Source of the DNA: Paracoccaceae bacterium
GTDB lineage: Bacteria; Pseudomonadota; Alphaproteobacteria; Rhodobacterales; Rhodobacteraceae
Length of the DNA stretch: 6,341 nt
NCBI GenBank assembly: GCA_002400675.1
Contig: NVQY01000217.1
Coordinates: 1-6,341 of the forward strand
Direction: 5' to 3'
This document shows, in pieces, positions 5,700-6,341 of the stretch (position 1 is its first letter; the number at the start of each line of letters is the position of its first letter). Below the pieces are notes generated by a model that saw only the letters and a program-made list of their open reading frames with translations, was not told the origin of the DNA and did not search any database. The position numbers and the translations under genes are program-made.

Positions 5700-6341
5700 C
5701 CCCGCGTAAGCGCGTCCAGTATCCGCGCCCAACTGCGCGTGCCTTTGTGAAAGCTTTCCACATTGTATTTCTCGTTCGGGGAATGGATCTGGTCGTCGTC
5801 GCGCCCGAACCCGATCAGCATCGCGTCCATGCCCAGGATTTCTTTGAAATACCCGGCAATCGGGATCGAGCCGCCACAACCGATATAAGCCGCCTGGCGT
5901 GGCCATTCATCGCTAAGCGCCTGACGCGCCTTTTCAAACGCCGGATCGGCAATCGACATCTGCGAGGCGGCCGCGCCCTTTTCGGTGCGGTATTCCACCG
6001 TGAACCCGTCGGGCAGGTTGCTTTCCAGATAGTGCCGGAACGTCGTGCGGATCGCGTCCGGGTCCTGGGTGCCGACCAGCCGGAATGACAGCTTGGCGCT
6101 GGCCTGCGACGGCAGCACGGTCTTGAACCCGTCGCCGGTATAGCCGCCCCAGATGCCGTTCACATCACAGGTCGGGCGCGACCAGATCATCTCAAGCGGG
6201 GTGCGGTCCTGTTCGCCGGCGGGATTTTTCAGGCCTACGTCGCTCAGGTATGTGGCGTGGTCGAAATTCAGCCGCTGCCACTGGCTGCGGATTTCGTCGC
6301 TTAGCTCGGGCACACCGTCGTAAAAGCCGGGCAGGGTGACC
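5696..6341 (-). CDS. M20 family metallopeptidase, dipeptidase type, N-terminus outside the window
   Basis: The frame is open to the right edge (reads VTLPGFYDGVPELSDE...), so the GTG at 6313 is internal and the true start is outside the window. M20 enzymes are cytosolic zinc peptidases; this one resembles the carnosinase/cytosolic non-specific dipeptidase branch that cleaves short peptides. The visible 214 or so residues hold the dimerisation (lid) domain, with RPTCDVNGIWGGYTGDGFKT and the following LPSQASAKLSFRL, and the C-terminal part of the catalytic domain, with GCGGSIP (residues 154-160 of the visible part) and IHSPNEKY. The His of HSPNE (codon at 5783-5785) is the expected zinc ligand. 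The N-terminal metal ligands (HxD, Asp, Glu-Glu) are not in the window, so activity cannot be judged. The stop TGA is at 5696-5698, and the cupin gene follows after 60 bases. Family is secure; substrate specificity is not. Confidence 0.94.
   Translation of the reverse strand, partial: VTLPGFYDGVPELSDEIRSQWQRLNFDHATYLSDVGLKNPAGEQDRTPLEMIWSRPTCDVNGIWGGYTGDGFKTVLPSQASAKLSFRLVGTQDPDAIRTTFRHYLESNLPDGFTVEYRTEKGAAASQMSIADPAFEKARQALSDEWPRQAAYIGCGGSIPIAGYFKEILGMDAMLIGFGRDDDQIHSPNEKYNVESFHKGTRSWARILDALTRG

Noticed and set aside
5219..6088. 289-codon open frame on the plus strand
   Set aside because: It lies antisense to the cupin and M20 peptidase genes, both of which carry clear family motifs. Its product is rich in R, V and G with no recognisable domain, as expected for a shadow frame in GC-rich DNA.
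6311..6313. GTG as the start of the M20 peptidase
   Set aside because: The frame continues upstream to the window edge with family-like residues (VTLPGFYDG), and the N-terminal metal-binding half of the enzyme is missing, so this codon is an internal valine.

Overview
The window looks like ordinary chromosomal core sequence from an alphaproteobacterium, most likely the Rhodobacteraceae (Roseobacter group). I infer this from the high G+C and C/G-rich third codon positions, the Rhodobacteraceae-like sequences of QueA, the dihydrolipoyl dehydrogenase and the M20 peptidase, and a neighbourhood of queA, an MFS transporter, a DUF924 protein, a small coiled-coil membrane protein and lpdA. The assignment is from recalled family resemblance, not from a search. 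I see no phage, transposase, CRISPR array, RNA gene or defence system.

Layout, left to right. (1) Positions 1-878, + strand: the C-terminal four-fifths of queA (tRNA queuosine synthesis), cut by the window's left edge. (2) 1025-2296, +: a 12-helix MFS transporter related to YcaD. (3) 2297-2492: an AT-rich intergenic leader with a weak candidate promoter, then 2493-3059, +: a DUF924 protein whose start I set 66 bases inside the longest open frame because of a good Shine-Dalgarno site. (4) 3063-3488, - strand: a small protein with one membrane segment and a coiled coil, facing the DUF924 gene tail to tail with only 3 bases between the stop codons. (5) 3489-3644: a divergent promoter region with an unusual set of overlapping inverted half-sites, then 3645-5039, +: lpdA, the E3 subunit of 2-oxo acid dehydrogenase complexes (pyruvate dehydrogenase type). 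(6) 5067-5100: a strong symmetric terminator. (7) 5107-5215: a long imperfect inverted repeat that looks like an interspersed palindromic element and abuts the next stop codon. (8) 5216-5635, -: a small single-domain cupin. (9) 5696-6341, -: the C-terminal part of an M20 dipeptidase-type metallopeptidase, cut by the right edge.

The genes do not form one pathway. lpdA serves central carbon metabolism and queA serves tRNA modification. The M20 peptidase and the cupin are probably co-transcribed leftward, with a possible extra promoter for the cupin overlapping the peptidase stop. The parts most worth a second look are non-coding: the 109-base inverted repeat after lpdA, the dyad cluster in front of lpdA, and the possible repeat-derived tail of queA. 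I find no convincing new multi-gene system.
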